This document shows positions 12,801 to 22,230 of a DNA stretch of 64,000 nucleotides, piece after piece (within the stretch, counting starts at the first letter, position 1; each line of letters begins with the position of its first letter). The DNA comes from Cheilinus undulatus (lineage: Eukaryota; Chordata; Actinopteri; Labriformes; Labridae). Under the pieces are notes generated by a model, which did no database searches, was not told the DNA's origin, and saw nothing but the letters and a program-made list of their open reading frames with translations. The translations under genes were made by a program, and so were the position numbers. The stretch spans positions 44,630,698 to 44,694,697 of the forward strand of contig NC_054879.1 of the NCBI RefSeq assembly GCF_018320785.1, read 5' to 3'.

Positions 12801-14972
12801 CATGAGTCGTATCCGGGAATCAATTGTTCAAACGACATCCTCTAGAATCTGCTTCTATGTCTTTCATTTTAGATTTAAAAACATTTAAGGACACCAGTTC
12901 CTTGAGCTTTAAGTCATTCTGCAACTGATCCAGGCTGAGGGTGCAGAGTACCCAAAAGTCCTTTCCCCATTTCCTGTCCGAGCGTTTAGGTTGGAGATCA
13001 ATTCAATTCTATTCAATAAATCAATCGATGTCAAATTTGCATGAGGAGCAAAAACAATTGCAATGAGAAATTTTTAAACAATTTTGCCCTAGTTCATTCA
13101 AGCTGTTGATGAATCTTAGCGTTAGTTTACAAAGTCATACAGCAGATGGCCAGCTGATCCCCCAATTATCCCCTCCCAGTTCCCAAAGCCAATCACAGCT
13201 CTTTCTCTCAACACATTGGTGTATTTAAATATGATATACTTCTCACTAACACCGCTTGCATTAATGCTGATGCACCACACTGCTGCTGGGAAAGCGTTAC
13301 CTCCTTCACCCCAGCCTCCTCCTTTACAGCTTAAAGCTTTTTGCACCCTCATATTCAGATTCATGCTACTAATGATTAATTGCTTCTGAAATAATTTCAT
13401 TTTCTATAAACATTGTCATAAATGTGTCCATCTATATGGGGGTTTCTAGCTCCCTGGAAAGTCAAACCATGCTGCTTGACTAACTCAGAGAGCATCATTT
13501 CATCAGAGCTTTCTCTGCCAAGTTAAACTGTAGATCCATTTTGCAGTAAAATGGATAAATTTATGATGAGAGTGTTCCTGACTGAATGTAGGATAAATAA
13601 CGAATGATTTATTGCATGTTTTTGTTGAAAAATATGTAAGATGAGAAACCTAATAATAGTTAACTCGCATTCCCTATATTGGGGGAAGAAATTCGCAATT
13701 AGATTATTTTTACGAATCGTTCAACCCTAGTCAGCACTCAAAAATGTCTTTTCAAGTTATTTTAAACCTGGCTAAGATACAACAACCCCGTTTCGACAAG
13801 CAGTCTTCCTCAGCGTTGTGAAACAACATGCAGCTAACGCTTTCACTAGAAGACATCATTGCTTCCCAGAAGTCCCTGTAAAGTGAAATTCAAACTTTGT
13901 GTCTTAACACACCACATATATTGAAATAAGGTAGCTGTAAACATGCGATAACACTGAGACCTATGTGAGACTGAGTATTTTTTTTATATCTTTAGACCAA
14001 AAGAAAGTAAATCACTGAGCAGTTCATCCTAATACAGTCTGTTCTTAGCTGATGTCACTGTTTTTATTGAAAGTTAACAGCTAGCTCCATGCTATGTTGG
14101 TGTTCACTGCAAGGTAAATTTCCCAAATCTATCAACCATGGGTCATTAAAAGTATCCTGATGGAGAGATTTGTGCCAGAAAACAGTAAATTTAATCTTTT
14201 TCTCTGCTCAAGCACAGAAGCAGGCAGCTTAGCCCTGATTAGAATCATTTTTATTTTAATTTGAGAGGATTGTATTTCTCCTAAGGGGGCGTGTCTTCAG
14301 CTCATTGAACTGACACGCCCACACCATCCTGGAGCAGATATCCCTGCTTCAATTTCAGGATTTTCTAGCTTAATTTTACAAACTTAGAGAAGTTTTCATG
14401 ACTGAAATTTGGCCTGGTGATTCATACCACAGTGTTAACACTTTACAGGGACTTTTAACTACTTGAAAAATATATAGAAGATATATATATATATATATAT
14501 ATATACACTGCCTGGCCAAAAAAAAAGTCGCCACCTTGATTTAACTAAGCAAATAGGTATGAGCCTCCTATTGGATAATTACTGCATGGTCGATTATCTT
14601 TCAGCTGGCAACAAGTTAATCAAATTGTGAAAGAGTGGTTCAGGGAGCATGAGACATCATTTTCACTCATGGATTGGCCACCACAGAGTCCAGACCTTAA
14701 CCCCATTGAGAATCTTTGGGATTTGCTGGAGAAGGCTTTGCGCAGTGGTCAGACTCTCCCATCATCGATATTAAAATTAATGCAACACTGGATGGAAGTA
14801 AATCTTGTGACATTGCAGAAGCTTATCGAAAAAATGCCACAGCGAATGCGTGCTGTAATCAAAGCTAAAGGTGGTCCCATGAAATATTAGAGTATGTAAC
14901 CTTTATTTGGTGGCGACTTTTTTTTTTTTTTTTTTGGCCAGGCAGTATATATATATATATACACACACACAT

Positions 14973-15004
<32 letters not shown>

Positions 15005-18000
15005 TTATATATATTTTTATATATTTAATTAATTTAATTAATAGATTTTAATTCTCTCATTGCTGCAGGCCTCAGGTTCCCAAGACTGTGACTCAGATGA
15101 CGGGGAAGGCAGTAAAAGCATGAAAAGAAGAATTTCTTTTACACCAGATCCAAATAAAGGTAAGAAGAAAGCATCCTGCACAGGTCCACTCCAGCCTCCT
15201 TTGCATGCTTCGTGATTGTAAATGACTTCTTTGTTATTGTTCCCTGAGAGAATACCTACTCCCTGAGGCCTACACCGCAGTGTTATTCCACTGACTGCTG
15301 TTGATTGCCATCCTACAGGGGAAAACAAGGAAGTCGCTGAAGACACGGGAGGGAAGAGGGAGTCCAGCCTGTGCCTAAAGAGATCGTCTGAAGTCCTGGG
15401 TCCGTCTCCACCCAGTCCTGCAGTTCTGGAGTCAAGTCTTATTGTTAGAGACAGCTTGGGAAGGAGACCGTCATTTGAAGGTGATATATTCTGTGTTACT
15501 GATCTAAGTGTTACTAAAGCATAAGTTTCTGTTTTGACCTGGAGTCTTACAGAAGTGTTGCTCAGGACTTGGTAAGAGCAAAAACAGAAATGGGGATAAA
15601 GGGAGGCAAAGCATGTGAAGGAGTCATGTATTTCTGGTAGGAACTTTTGAATTTTGAATTTCTTAAAAGATCCTGAGGGTTATGGAACAAAAAAGCCAAG
15701 TGGTAGACCCCAAAAAATTTCGCCGGCACTGAGCCGGAGGATCCAATTGGCTGTCCGTCAAGACATGGGATGATCCTCAACCCAAATTAAGGCCGTTACT
15801 GGTGCCGACTGTAGCCCAATAACCATCAGACAGCATCTGCAAGGGAAGGCCTTAAAAGACAAAAAAAATTTCTTCAAAGGCCTCGTTTCCTTCAACGCCA
15901 CAAAATTGCCCGTTTGGACTTTGCGAGGGAGCGCCAAACATGGGACATTGTAAGGTGGAAAAATGAGAAAAAATGTAACCTTGACGGCCCCGATGGCTTC
16001 CATTACTGGCATGACAAGGAGATCCCACTTGTGATGTTTTCTGTGCGGCACAGTGGAGGGAGCGCCATCATGATCTGGGTGCTTTTTCCTTCAATGGAAC
16101 AATGGAGCTTCAGGTTGTGCAGGGGCGTCAAACGGCAGCTGGCTATGTGGAGATGTTGCAGGAGGCATCCCTCATGACTGAGGGCCATCATCTGTGGGGT
16201 AATGACTGGGTTTTTCAACAGGACAGTGCTGTTCACAATGCCTGCCTGGTCTCTTTTGGACCATCTTGCTTGTTCCTCTGATCTAAATCCAATTGAGAAC
16301 ATTTGGGGATGGATGGCAAGGGAAGTTTACAAAAATGGACATCAGTTCCAGACAGTGGATGCCCTTTGTGAAGCCATCTTCATCACTTGAAGCAACATTC
16401 CAACTAGTCTCCTGGAAACACATCAAGCATGCCGGAACTAATTTTTGAAGTGATCAACAAGAACGGTGGAGCTACTCATTACTGAGTCCTTATTTTTGAA
16501 ACTTTTAATTTCTGTTTTTAAGGGGGGTTTTGGGGTTGTTTTGAGCTGTGGTCGTAAACTTTTGAACAATTCTGATCAGGAGTGTATACATGTATTCAAA
16601 AATATTGCATCCTTATGTATCCCTCTCAAATTTTCTGAATTTAGTCATCTTTCGAGGGCCGGATGGGAAGCTGTGGGGGGCCTGATGTGGCCCCCAGTTG
16701 ATGATCACTGGTTTATGCTATTATTTTGAAGGCCGCTTTCCAACTTCCTGGTCCAAAAACCAGATTTAAGCTGTACAATCCTTTGTTTCAGGTCAGTGAA
16801 AAACAAAATGTTTTAAAGGAGTATAAAACATTAATGATCAATCAATACAGGAGCATAAGGATGTAGTTTTTAGCCTTCAAAATAAAAGCCCAAATGCTTG
16901 CAAACAGAGCAAAATGATAAAAGATTGTTAAATGCATGCTTGATTGGTTGTAAACATTACATTTAACTTTTGTCGTTCTTATTTTAAAGGGTCGTTTACA
17001 CTGATAGGTGAACAAGAGGGCAAAGATAGATGCCATCTAAAAAAACATCCTTTGTGGCTCATCATGGTTGTGTAAAACCACCCGCACAGTCTGCTTCAGC
17101 AGATAGTGTGATCACAGAAGTACTAACCATCTCTGTGTTTAAATCACAAAAGAGGCTCACGACGTATGAGTGGAGTGTAAGCAGAACATGAGCAGGTGCT
17201 CACGAGAGATAACACCGGCTTTCGTTTGCTGCAGGAAAACATTGCATTAATGACTTTCCCAGTACAAGAGCTTGATAAATGATAACAAAAGAGCTACACA
17301 GTGCTCTCCTGTAGAGATTAATTACATTCTATTTTTTTCTTGTTTTAGTGATGACGTTGCTCTGACCCACATGCGTGTTTTGCTTTGGTCTTTCCAGATC
17401 TGTGCTGTGATAAATGGGCCTGTAAGAAACCTACAGACTTCTTGGATGAGTCAGCACACTTTCAGGACCTGAGAGAGGACGATAATTCTGCCAGCGATAT
17501 CATGTATGGAGAGGTGGAACAGCGCTTAGGTCAGCTTCAGGAGCACCTCAACAGGTACATACCTGCACACCTAAATAAGGTTGATCCTCCTTTAACCCTT
17601 TAAAGTGTGGGTATTATGCCTTTTATCAAGGCTTTACACCATCTCTCTGATACCCACGTAGTAGCTTCACATGGTTTACAGCTCAAAAAACTCCTCATGT
17701 TTCTCACACTGGCGTCCTGAAAAACCATTATTTTAACCTCCATCTAAAACTCTTCGTTTTCACTGCTGTCTGTTTATGATCTAAATATTGATATCAAAGA
17801 TTCTTAAATTTTAAAAGATTTTAATCCTTTAAATGCCAGGTTTTTGTCATGATGGCACCATGTTTTCAGGTGGAAAAAACAGAAAATATTAATTATTTTC
17901 AGTATATTACATGCAAAGTAGATTTTTTTGGGGGATTATTACAGCCTGGGATATGTCTATGATGAGCAGCAGCATTGATTTACATGCATTATTATTTTTT

Positions 18001-21000
18001 GTGCAGTGACAAATTCTCACATTCAGGACCTTTAGCACATAAAACGCGCCATTGAAACCCATTCTAACTGTAATTTTTGATATCCCTGCCATGAAAGCAT
18101 ATTACATACATTTTATTATATCTGGGTGTCAGTCTGGCTTTTGACCTTGAAATTGATCATTTTTAGTACTCTCCATCCAATGGCATCATTTTGCCCATAT
18201 TTGAGGATATCTCTGTACTTTGCTCCATTTAGCTTTCCCTCAGCCCTGACCAGTCTCCCAGGCACTGCTGCTGAAAAACACCCCCACAGCATGATGCTGC
18301 CACCAACATGCTTCCCTGTTGGGATGATAATGGGCAGGCGATGAGTGGTGCCTAGTTTCCTCCGGACATAATGTTTAGAATTGAGGCCAAACAGCTCAAT
18401 CTTGGTTTCATCAGACCAGAGAATCTTGTTCCGCACAGTCTGGGAGTCCTTCTGATGTTTTTTTGCAAAATCCAATCAGGCTTTCATGTGTTTTACACTG
18501 AGGAGAGTCTTCTATCTAGCCACTCTGCCATAAAACCAGGATCAGTGGAGGGCTGCACTGCAGTGATGGTTGTCCTTTTGGAACTTTGTCCCATCTCCAC
18601 GCAGGATCTCTGGAGCTCAGTCAGATTAACCATCAGGTTCTTGATCTCCTCTCTTACTAAAGCCGTTTTCCTCTGATTGCTCAGTTTGGCTAGATGACCA
18701 GCTCTTGGAAGAGTCCTGGTTGTACCAAACTTCTTGTCCTCACTGTGCTCTTGGGAACCCTAAGTGCATCAGAATACTTTTCAGAAAAATTGGAGATACC
18801 TGTGCTAAATTAAAGTGTTTTTTCAACAGCTCTCAATATTCATATCAATGTGATATTTCAGTTTTTTACTTTTAATACATTTGCAGAAATGTATAAAATT
18901 CTTTTTTCACTTTGTTGTGATGGGGATGGTGTTTGAAATTGTTAAGCCACGTTCTGAGGGTGCAAATGTTTATTTTCTAATAATTATACTACGGTTGTTG
19001 TCTCCGACTCATAGAGGATTTGTTACCTCCACAGTGCTTGAAATACTGCTTCAGCTGCTATCATTGAAAATGTTTCACATGTCAACATAATAAGGAGGTA
19101 GAGGAAGGAAAATATCACTGAGGCCTAATGTGGGTACAAAAACACTCCCTTGGCGACTAGCTGTCATTTAGATAATAGGTATTCAAGTGGCTCTTTCCAG
19201 AATTAATACATTTCATTTTGGTTGTCATTATTTCCTGGAGCAAAGATCCACTATTGCCATTTTAAGCAGCACACCTGCAGCCAACAGGCCACCTGAAATA
19301 GACACACAAATGAACAGCAGGTGGTATTTTTAGCTGGAATTATCACAGAGGACAGACCGCATTGGTGTGCCGGATATTCTGGACTAGCTCATTTTTAAAC
19401 ACAAATAAGACATTTTATCCAGTGCACTCCACCTGACCTTGCTTTCCCCCTCTAATGCAAGCTGGCTGCAGAATGAGCAGCTCTTCTCTTCCTTTTTTTT
19501 TTTTTTTTTACCTTTTTGTGGATTTGACTGGTTTGGCAGGATATGACAGGTGAAAAAAAGGATTCTTGCAATCTGTCTACGAATCTCTATGTGAAGCCAA
19601 GAAAAAAATCTGTGCTACTTCTGCAGTGGTGTTTGATAGTTTTTGTCCTTTTCAATCATCTAACTGATAAACAACTGCAGCCTCATTAGAACAGAGCAGC
19701 ACAGTAGAACAGCAGCTGACAGGCTGCAGGTAATGAAAAGGTTACTCAGCATCACCCCATTTTGCCTCAAACCCTAAAAATAGAGCTTTGATGAAATCCA
19801 GTCATTATTAGATCAACCAAACGAGTGTGATATAGTCATTTCCACAGTAAACGCTGATTTCACACCTCCCACACAAAGCTCATTATCACTCCAAGCCGGG
19901 GAAGCATCTTCCACTTACGACTCCAGCACAATGTGCTTTCACATCTCTGCTCCTGCCTCTTAATTCATCCACCAAGGAGCACAAGCTCCATCTAGTGCTC
20001 ACTGAGGTGTTCTTCAGCCATCACATGAGTAACAGGATGCTGCATGCATTGCCTCTCCTCTTATTATCTACTTCTCAGTCTTCTTACTCTGTTTTCCTCC
20101 TGTTTTTGCTTAAGGCTGGAGTCTCAGCTGGTGTCAGACATGCAGACAATACTCCAGCTGCTTCAGAGACAGCCGGCACTGGGACCTCCAGCTTACAGCA
20201 CTGTGACAGCCAGTCCAGACTATCACAGACCTGCAGTGAAGGTTCAGCCTGTCGCGCTGACGACAAGCCATTTCTTCAGCCATACAGGAACTCAAGTAAG
20301 GAGGCGTAGATTGTGTTTCCAACACACAAATTATATTCCAATATGTGCAATATGTGTATTGTGTTGTGTCAGCCTAGCACCAAAGTCATGCATCAGCTGG
20401 GTTTTATATTAACCAGTCCCATTCTCATCCAGCCATCAGTGGTGAAAGAGACTAACGGTTGCACAGTTCTGCTGCCACCTGCTTCACGCTGATACTGCTG
20501 GATGTTGATGGATGTTTGACTGCCACATTGTGGGCAAAGAGCCTGAACAATCACAGGAAAGAGTCTGAGCTGCTGCCTCATGATTTACAGGAAATCACAT
20601 CTCACCCGTCATGATAAGGATGGCACAGGTTAAAACAAGGAATGGGGCATTTGTTTGTTTATCCATACATTATTTTCTCCCCTTATTCCATTCATGGCTG
20701 TGGGAGACTTGATCTGATTCTAGCTGTCATTGGGCAATAGACTAGGTACACCTTTGACTGGTTTCCAGCCAATCACAGGGCTGGCATATAGAAACAAACA
20801 ACCAGGCATGCTCATAGTCACACCTATGGGTAATTTAGAGCAGTGGTTTTCAAACTTTTTTTTGCCAAAGGCGCACCTAAGGTTAAACCAAAATCTCAAG
20901 GCACACCATATTCATATCAATACAAAAAAGACAGTCAAGGTGGCCCATAAGGGGGGATAAAGAGAGGTTTCTGGGGCCCAGCCAGCAGGGGGTGGCAAAA

Positions 21001-22230
21001 GGTGGCTGAAAGGTGGCAAAAACTGGTTAAAAGTGATGAAAAAACATGGCAAAATTGGGCAAAAATAGGCAAGACAAAATCAAAAATGGGTAACAATTGG
21101 CATAAGGAGCCAAAAATGGGTTAAAAGTGTCAAAAAGGCAGCAACAATGGGTTATAAGTTGCCCAAAAGGGTTAAATGTTGTATAAAGGTAGTAAAAATG
21201 GGTTGAAAGAGATTTAAAAATAGGCAAACTTGGTCAAAAAATGGCCAAACAAAGGCAAAGTGAGCAAAACTGGCAAGACGGTGGCAAAAATGGGTTGACA
21301 GTGTCAAAAAGGTGGCAAAATAGGGCACAAGTGGCAAAATGGGTAGAAAAATTGGTTGACTTGGTTAAAAGTAGCATGAATGAATAATTTCAACACCAAT
21401 TTCAACTCAATAATAGCTTGCCAAATGAGTTAACTGTTAGCCAGGATGCTAGCGCCATTGCTATTGATCCATCACACGCACACTGATATCATCACAACTG
21501 GGGAGGACCCATTCATTGTTTTTTTTCAGGGGCCCAGTCAGATCCCCAAGGCATACCTTGACTTGCCTCGTGCCTTGACACACCATTTGAGAACCACTGA
21601 TTTAGAGTCACCAGTCAACCTAGAGAGCATGTCTTTGGCCTTTTGGAAGAACTTCCAGAGATCCCACGTTAACAGTGAAGAACATGCAACTGCGCACGGA
21701 AAGGCCCTGTCCAAACAGGATTGAATCCAGGAACCTTCCTGTGAGGCAGAAGTGATAAATGCTGTACCTCCATGCAGCCTTTTCATTTATTGGGATAAAT
21801 TTTTTTGGTATGGTCCTTTTTGCACATGGTGTTAAAACTCAATTATGTAACAGCTGTTTGTATTTTTCTGGATATTCTAGCCTAACATCAGAGAGTTTTC
21901 TTTAAAATCAGCTACTCTTCCTTGCAGGGCGCCAACCTCAAACTGGAGCGAGCGATTCAGGAATCCAAAGACTCTGTGTCGAGCTTGGCCAACGTGAATG
22001 CCCCCATGGAGGACAGCCTTACAGCACTGCTTGTACAAAGACATACAGATCCACAACAGCAGCGACAGCAGCATCGGATCCCAGGACATGTACAGTCTAC
22101 GCTGCTCCTACTCCCAACGGAAACTTCCTCCAACTCCTCCTTCTCCTCCTCCCCCTCTCCCTCTGACTCCCACTTCAGTGCCGCTGGACTCCACAGATCG
22201 GTGTCAGACCCAGAGTGTCCGAGGCCGTGA
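447..22230 (+). CDS. kcnh7: kcnh7-like ERG K+ channel gene, 3' nine coding exons (5' partial)
   Basis: This gene encodes the pore and C-terminal part of an ether-a-go-go-related voltage-gated K+ channel alpha subunit, a plasma-membrane tetramer that passes rapid delayed-rectifier current. The coding exons are 447-846, 1040-1239, 5169-5421, 11753-11958, 15069-15159, 15319-15480, 17398-17554, 20115-20295 and 21928-22230, totalling 1953 nt (650 residues plus stop). All junctions are GT-AG and the phases agree. In order they encode S4 ([12 protein letters not shown]), S5, the pore helix and filter (SVGFGN), S6, C-linker, cyclic-nucleotide-binding homology domain, a Ser-rich acidic region, a coiled coil and a conserved tail (GLHRSVSDP). 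Exon sizes of 200 and 253 nt equal those I recall for the same exons in human ERG genes. KCNH7 is preferred over KCNH2/KCNH6 because of residues such as [22 protein letters not shown] and the coiled-coil text. The N-terminal PAS and S1-S3 exons must lie left of the window. Confidence 0.93.
1040..1239 (+). CDS. kcnh7: kcnh7 exon: end of S6 and C-linker
   Basis: The acceptor tttcag completes the split Ser codon, giving [18 protein letters not shown] (the S6 cytoplasmic gate). The C-linker follows: [20 protein letters not shown]. The exon is 200 nt and ends in phase 0 at ATG AAC ACG before gtaaat. Confidence 0.95.
1240..1745. other. kcnh7 intron, no feature recognised
   Basis: AT-rich intronic DNA between exons; the open frame at 1463-1651 has no family resemblance and no splice fit. 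Confidence 0.5.
1746..2933 (-). mobile_element. LINE fragment with non-LTR reverse transcriptase, minus strand
   Basis: Minus-strand translations give the reverse-transcriptase block WFADYL...[18 protein letters not shown] near 2777-2925 and a C-terminal piece ([20 protein letters not shown]) near 2292-2495, typical of L2/CR1/jockey-like LINEs. The frame is broken by stops. The 3' tail at 1746-1850 (aaccaggttggtccc...gggagacctg) recurs at 12626-12960. The 5' side is interrupted by a hAT insertion at 2934. Confidence 0.8.
2926..3920. mobile_element. Non-autonomous hAT (family A) with 8-bp target duplication
   Basis: The element (2934-3912) starts CAGTGATACTCAA and ends TTGAGTAACACTG, an imperfect terminal inverted repeat. 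It is flanked by ATCTAACC (2926-2933) and ATCTAACG (3913-3920), 7 of 8 identical. The interior is a degenerate array of ttttgccacttttt / gcccatttaagctacc units without transposase. It sits inside the LINE at 1746-2933 and is itself interrupted by a SINE. Confidence 0.85.
3572..3753 (-). mobile_element. tRNA-derived SINE
   Basis: Read on the minus strand, the element begins GGCGCGCC, has an A-box-like TAGTCGAGTGG, a perfect B-box GGTTCAAATCC, a body rich in TCTCTTCCC, and a tail AAAAATAAATCTT followed by poly(A). This is the layout of a tRNA-head SINE transcribed by RNA polymerase III. It is inserted in the array of the hAT element around it. A tail fragment of a similar SINE lies at 10159-10216. 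Confidence 0.82.
3921..5168. other. kcnh7 intron remainder
   Basis: Apart from the microsatellite, AT-rich intronic sequence with no recognised gene or repeat. Confidence 0.5.
4254..4322. repeat. (GT)n/(G)n microsatellite
   Basis: Alternating GT tracts broken by three runs of five to nine G. Frames translated through it (runs of VCVC) are artefacts. Confidence 0.9.
5169..5421 (+). CDS. kcnh7: kcnh7 exon: cyclic-nucleotide-binding homology domain, first part
   Basis: The acceptor is cctcacag. The exon (253 nt) encodes [19 protein letters not shown] and then the CNBHD beta-roll ([37 protein letters not shown]). It ends in phase 1 before gtaaat. Confidence 0.95.
5422..5986. other. kcnh7 intron, no feature recognised
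   Basis: No exon, RNA gene or repeat could be recognised by eye. Confidence 0.5.
5987..7169. mobile_element. Non-autonomous hAT (family B) with TCATATTTTGACC array
   Basis: It starts CAGGGGTGTCAAACTTAAGGCC and ends near gattgagtttaacac, matching the ends of the copies at 38078-38848 and 53149-54964. The interior (about 6240-7020) is a degenerate array of tcatattttgacctttt / actcataatttggac units. The left flank CTCTAAAT has the TA centre seen at the other sites, but no right-hand duplicate is preserved. Confidence 0.7.
7170..8320. other. kcnh7 intron, no feature recognised
   Basis: No family-like protein or repeat ends identified. Confidence 0.45.
8321..9459. mobile_element. Non-autonomous hAT (family A), reverse orientation, perfect TSD
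   Basis: The element 8329-9451 runs CAGTGTTACTCAACCCTGCTC ... GAGTATCACTG and is flanked on both sides by ATATAATA (8321-8328, 9452-9459). The interior is the reverse complement of the family A array (ggcaaaaatgg, gtggtatttaatggcaaa). Long minus-strand frames across it (8338-9278) only reflect the lack of stops in the array. Confidence 0.9.
9460..11752. other. kcnh7 intron with SINE tail fragment
   Basis: Mostly unrecognised intronic DNA. At 10159-10216 a fragment (aagattatttttggggctttt...agagaggacagc) matches the tail of the SINE at 3572-3753. The open frame 11066-11380 has no splice fit and is not called. Confidence 0.5.
11753..11958 (+). CDS. kcnh7: kcnh7 exon: CNBHD end
   Basis: The exon completes GKNDIFGEM and encodes the final CNBHD strands and helix ([39 protein letters not shown]). 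It has 206 nt, acceptor aacaacag and donor gtaggc, and ends in phase 0. Confidence 0.94.
12340..13735. repeat. Composite dispersed repeat containing a LINE 3' tail
   Basis: The left part (aaatcgcaatatggcctgctgcaattt) recurs at 30470-30500 and the right part (cgcaattagattattttt...ttcaaccctag) recurs at 30898-30935, suggesting one old non-autonomous element. The section 13123-13560 recurs at 47020-47310. At 12626-12960 it carries the LINE 3' tail also seen at 1746. Confidence 0.6.
12626..12960 (-). mobile_element. LINE 3' tail fragment
   Basis: The stretch tttatttaaccaggttggtccc...aagggagacctggccaag matches 1770-1815 closely. No coding part is retained. Confidence 0.65.
13736..14478. other. 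kcnh7 intron, no feature recognised
   Basis: Nothing identified other than short AT-rich tracts. Confidence 0.45.
14479..15035. repeat. (TA)n and (CA)n microsatellites flanking a Tc1 remnant
   Basis: (TA)n at 14479-14505, and (TA)n, (CA)n then (TA)n at 14946-15030. The Tc1-type element in between sits on TA dinucleotides. Confidence 0.8.
14506..14945 (+). mobile_element. Internally deleted Tc1/mariner element
   Basis: Ends are inverted repeats (CTGCCTGGCCAAAAAA / TTTTTTGGCCAGGCAG, followed inside by GTCGCCACC / GGTGGCGAC) flanked by TA. The frame 14627-14890 encodes only the transposase C terminus ([16 protein letters not shown]), which carries the last catalytic Glu. The DNA-binding domain and first Asp are gone, so it is not autonomous. 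Confidence 0.85.
15069..15159 (+). CDS. kcnh7: kcnh7 exon: acidic linker
   Basis: A 91-nt exon with acceptor ctgcag and donor gtaaga. It encodes an acidic/Ser stretch followed by [10 protein letters not shown], comparable to the RRRKLSF block after the CNBHD of KCNH7. The region is poorly conserved and is supported mainly by frame and splice continuity. Confidence 0.85.
15319..15480 (+). CDS. kcnh7: kcnh7 exon: Ser/Pro-rich cytoplasmic region
   Basis: A 162-nt exon entered and left in phase 1. It encodes a hydrophilic Ser/Pro segment ([19 protein letters not shown]) expected of the disordered ERG C terminus. The acceptor is cctacag and the donor gtgata. Confidence 0.83.
15655..16584 (+). pseudogene. 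Broken Tc1/mariner transposase
   Basis: Frames across the region give [44 protein letters not shown] and [11 protein letters not shown], all Tc1/mariner transposase features, but with several frameshifts. The position of the first catalytic Asp (usually SDE before KKFNLDGPDG) reads NE. The right end is ...CTGATCAGGAGTG before TA; no matching left end was found, so it is 5' truncated. Confidence 0.8.
16640..16712. mobile_element. hAT right-end fragment
   Basis: The stretch gagggccggatgg...cagttgatgatcactgg resembles the right end of non-autonomous hATs. No left end is seen. Confidence 0.35.
16713..17397. other. kcnh7 intron, no feature recognised
   Basis: Unremarkable intronic DNA. Confidence 0.45.
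17398..17554 (+). CDS. kcnh7: kcnh7 exon: start of C-terminal coiled coil
   Basis: A 157-nt exon ending in [18 protein letters not shown], the conserved tetramerisation coiled coil of ERG channels. The last Arg codon is split over the next intron. Acceptor tttccag, donor gtacat. Confidence 0.93.
17555..18119. other. kcnh7 intron, no feature recognised
   Basis: AT-rich; no exon or repeat ends recognised. Confidence 0.45.
18120..18830 (-). pseudogene. Tc1-like transposase fragment, minus strand
   Basis: The frame 18116-18475 reads (minus) [20 protein letters not shown], with the first catalytic Asp in [11 protein letters not shown], then [11 protein letters not shown]. It ends shortly after [11 protein letters not shown], so the later DDE residues are missing. 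Upstream on the minus strand (18480-18830) frameshifted N-terminal pieces continue. Confidence 0.8.
18831..20114. other. kcnh7 intron, no feature recognised
   Basis: A poly(T) tract at about 19492-19510; otherwise nothing identified. Confidence 0.45.
20115..20295 (+). CDS. kcnh7: kcnh7 exon: coiled coil continued
   Basis: Encodes [19 protein letters not shown] and then [17 protein letters not shown], which align with the matching KCNH7 segment. Acceptor cttaag, donor gtaagg, 181 nt, phase 0 exit. Confidence 0.93.
20833..21607. mobile_element. Non-autonomous hAT (family C), perfect TSD
   Basis: The element 20841-21599 starts CAGTGGTTTTCAAACT and ends ATTTGAGAACCACTG; both flanks are ATTTAGAG (20833-20840, 21600-21607). 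The interior has an array of ggcaaaaatgggttaaaagtg units similar to the family A array. Confidence 0.9.
21928..22230 (+). CDS. kcnh7: kcnh7 last coding exon
   Basis: Acceptor ccttgcag. 303 nt including the TGA at 22228-22230. It contains [17 protein letters not shown], a Ser/Pro-rich stretch, and the conserved C-terminal [14 protein letters not shown]. Confidence 0.93.
   Translation, partial: GANLKLERAIQESKDSVSSLANVNAPMEDSLTALLVQRHTDPQQQRQQHRIPGHVQSTLLLLPTETSSNSSFSSSPSPSDSHFSAAGLHRSVSDPECPRP

Noticed and set aside
20044..20412. 122-codon frame overlapping a kcnh7 exon
   Set aside because: It is the coding frame with intron read-through at both ends; only 20115-20295 is exon.
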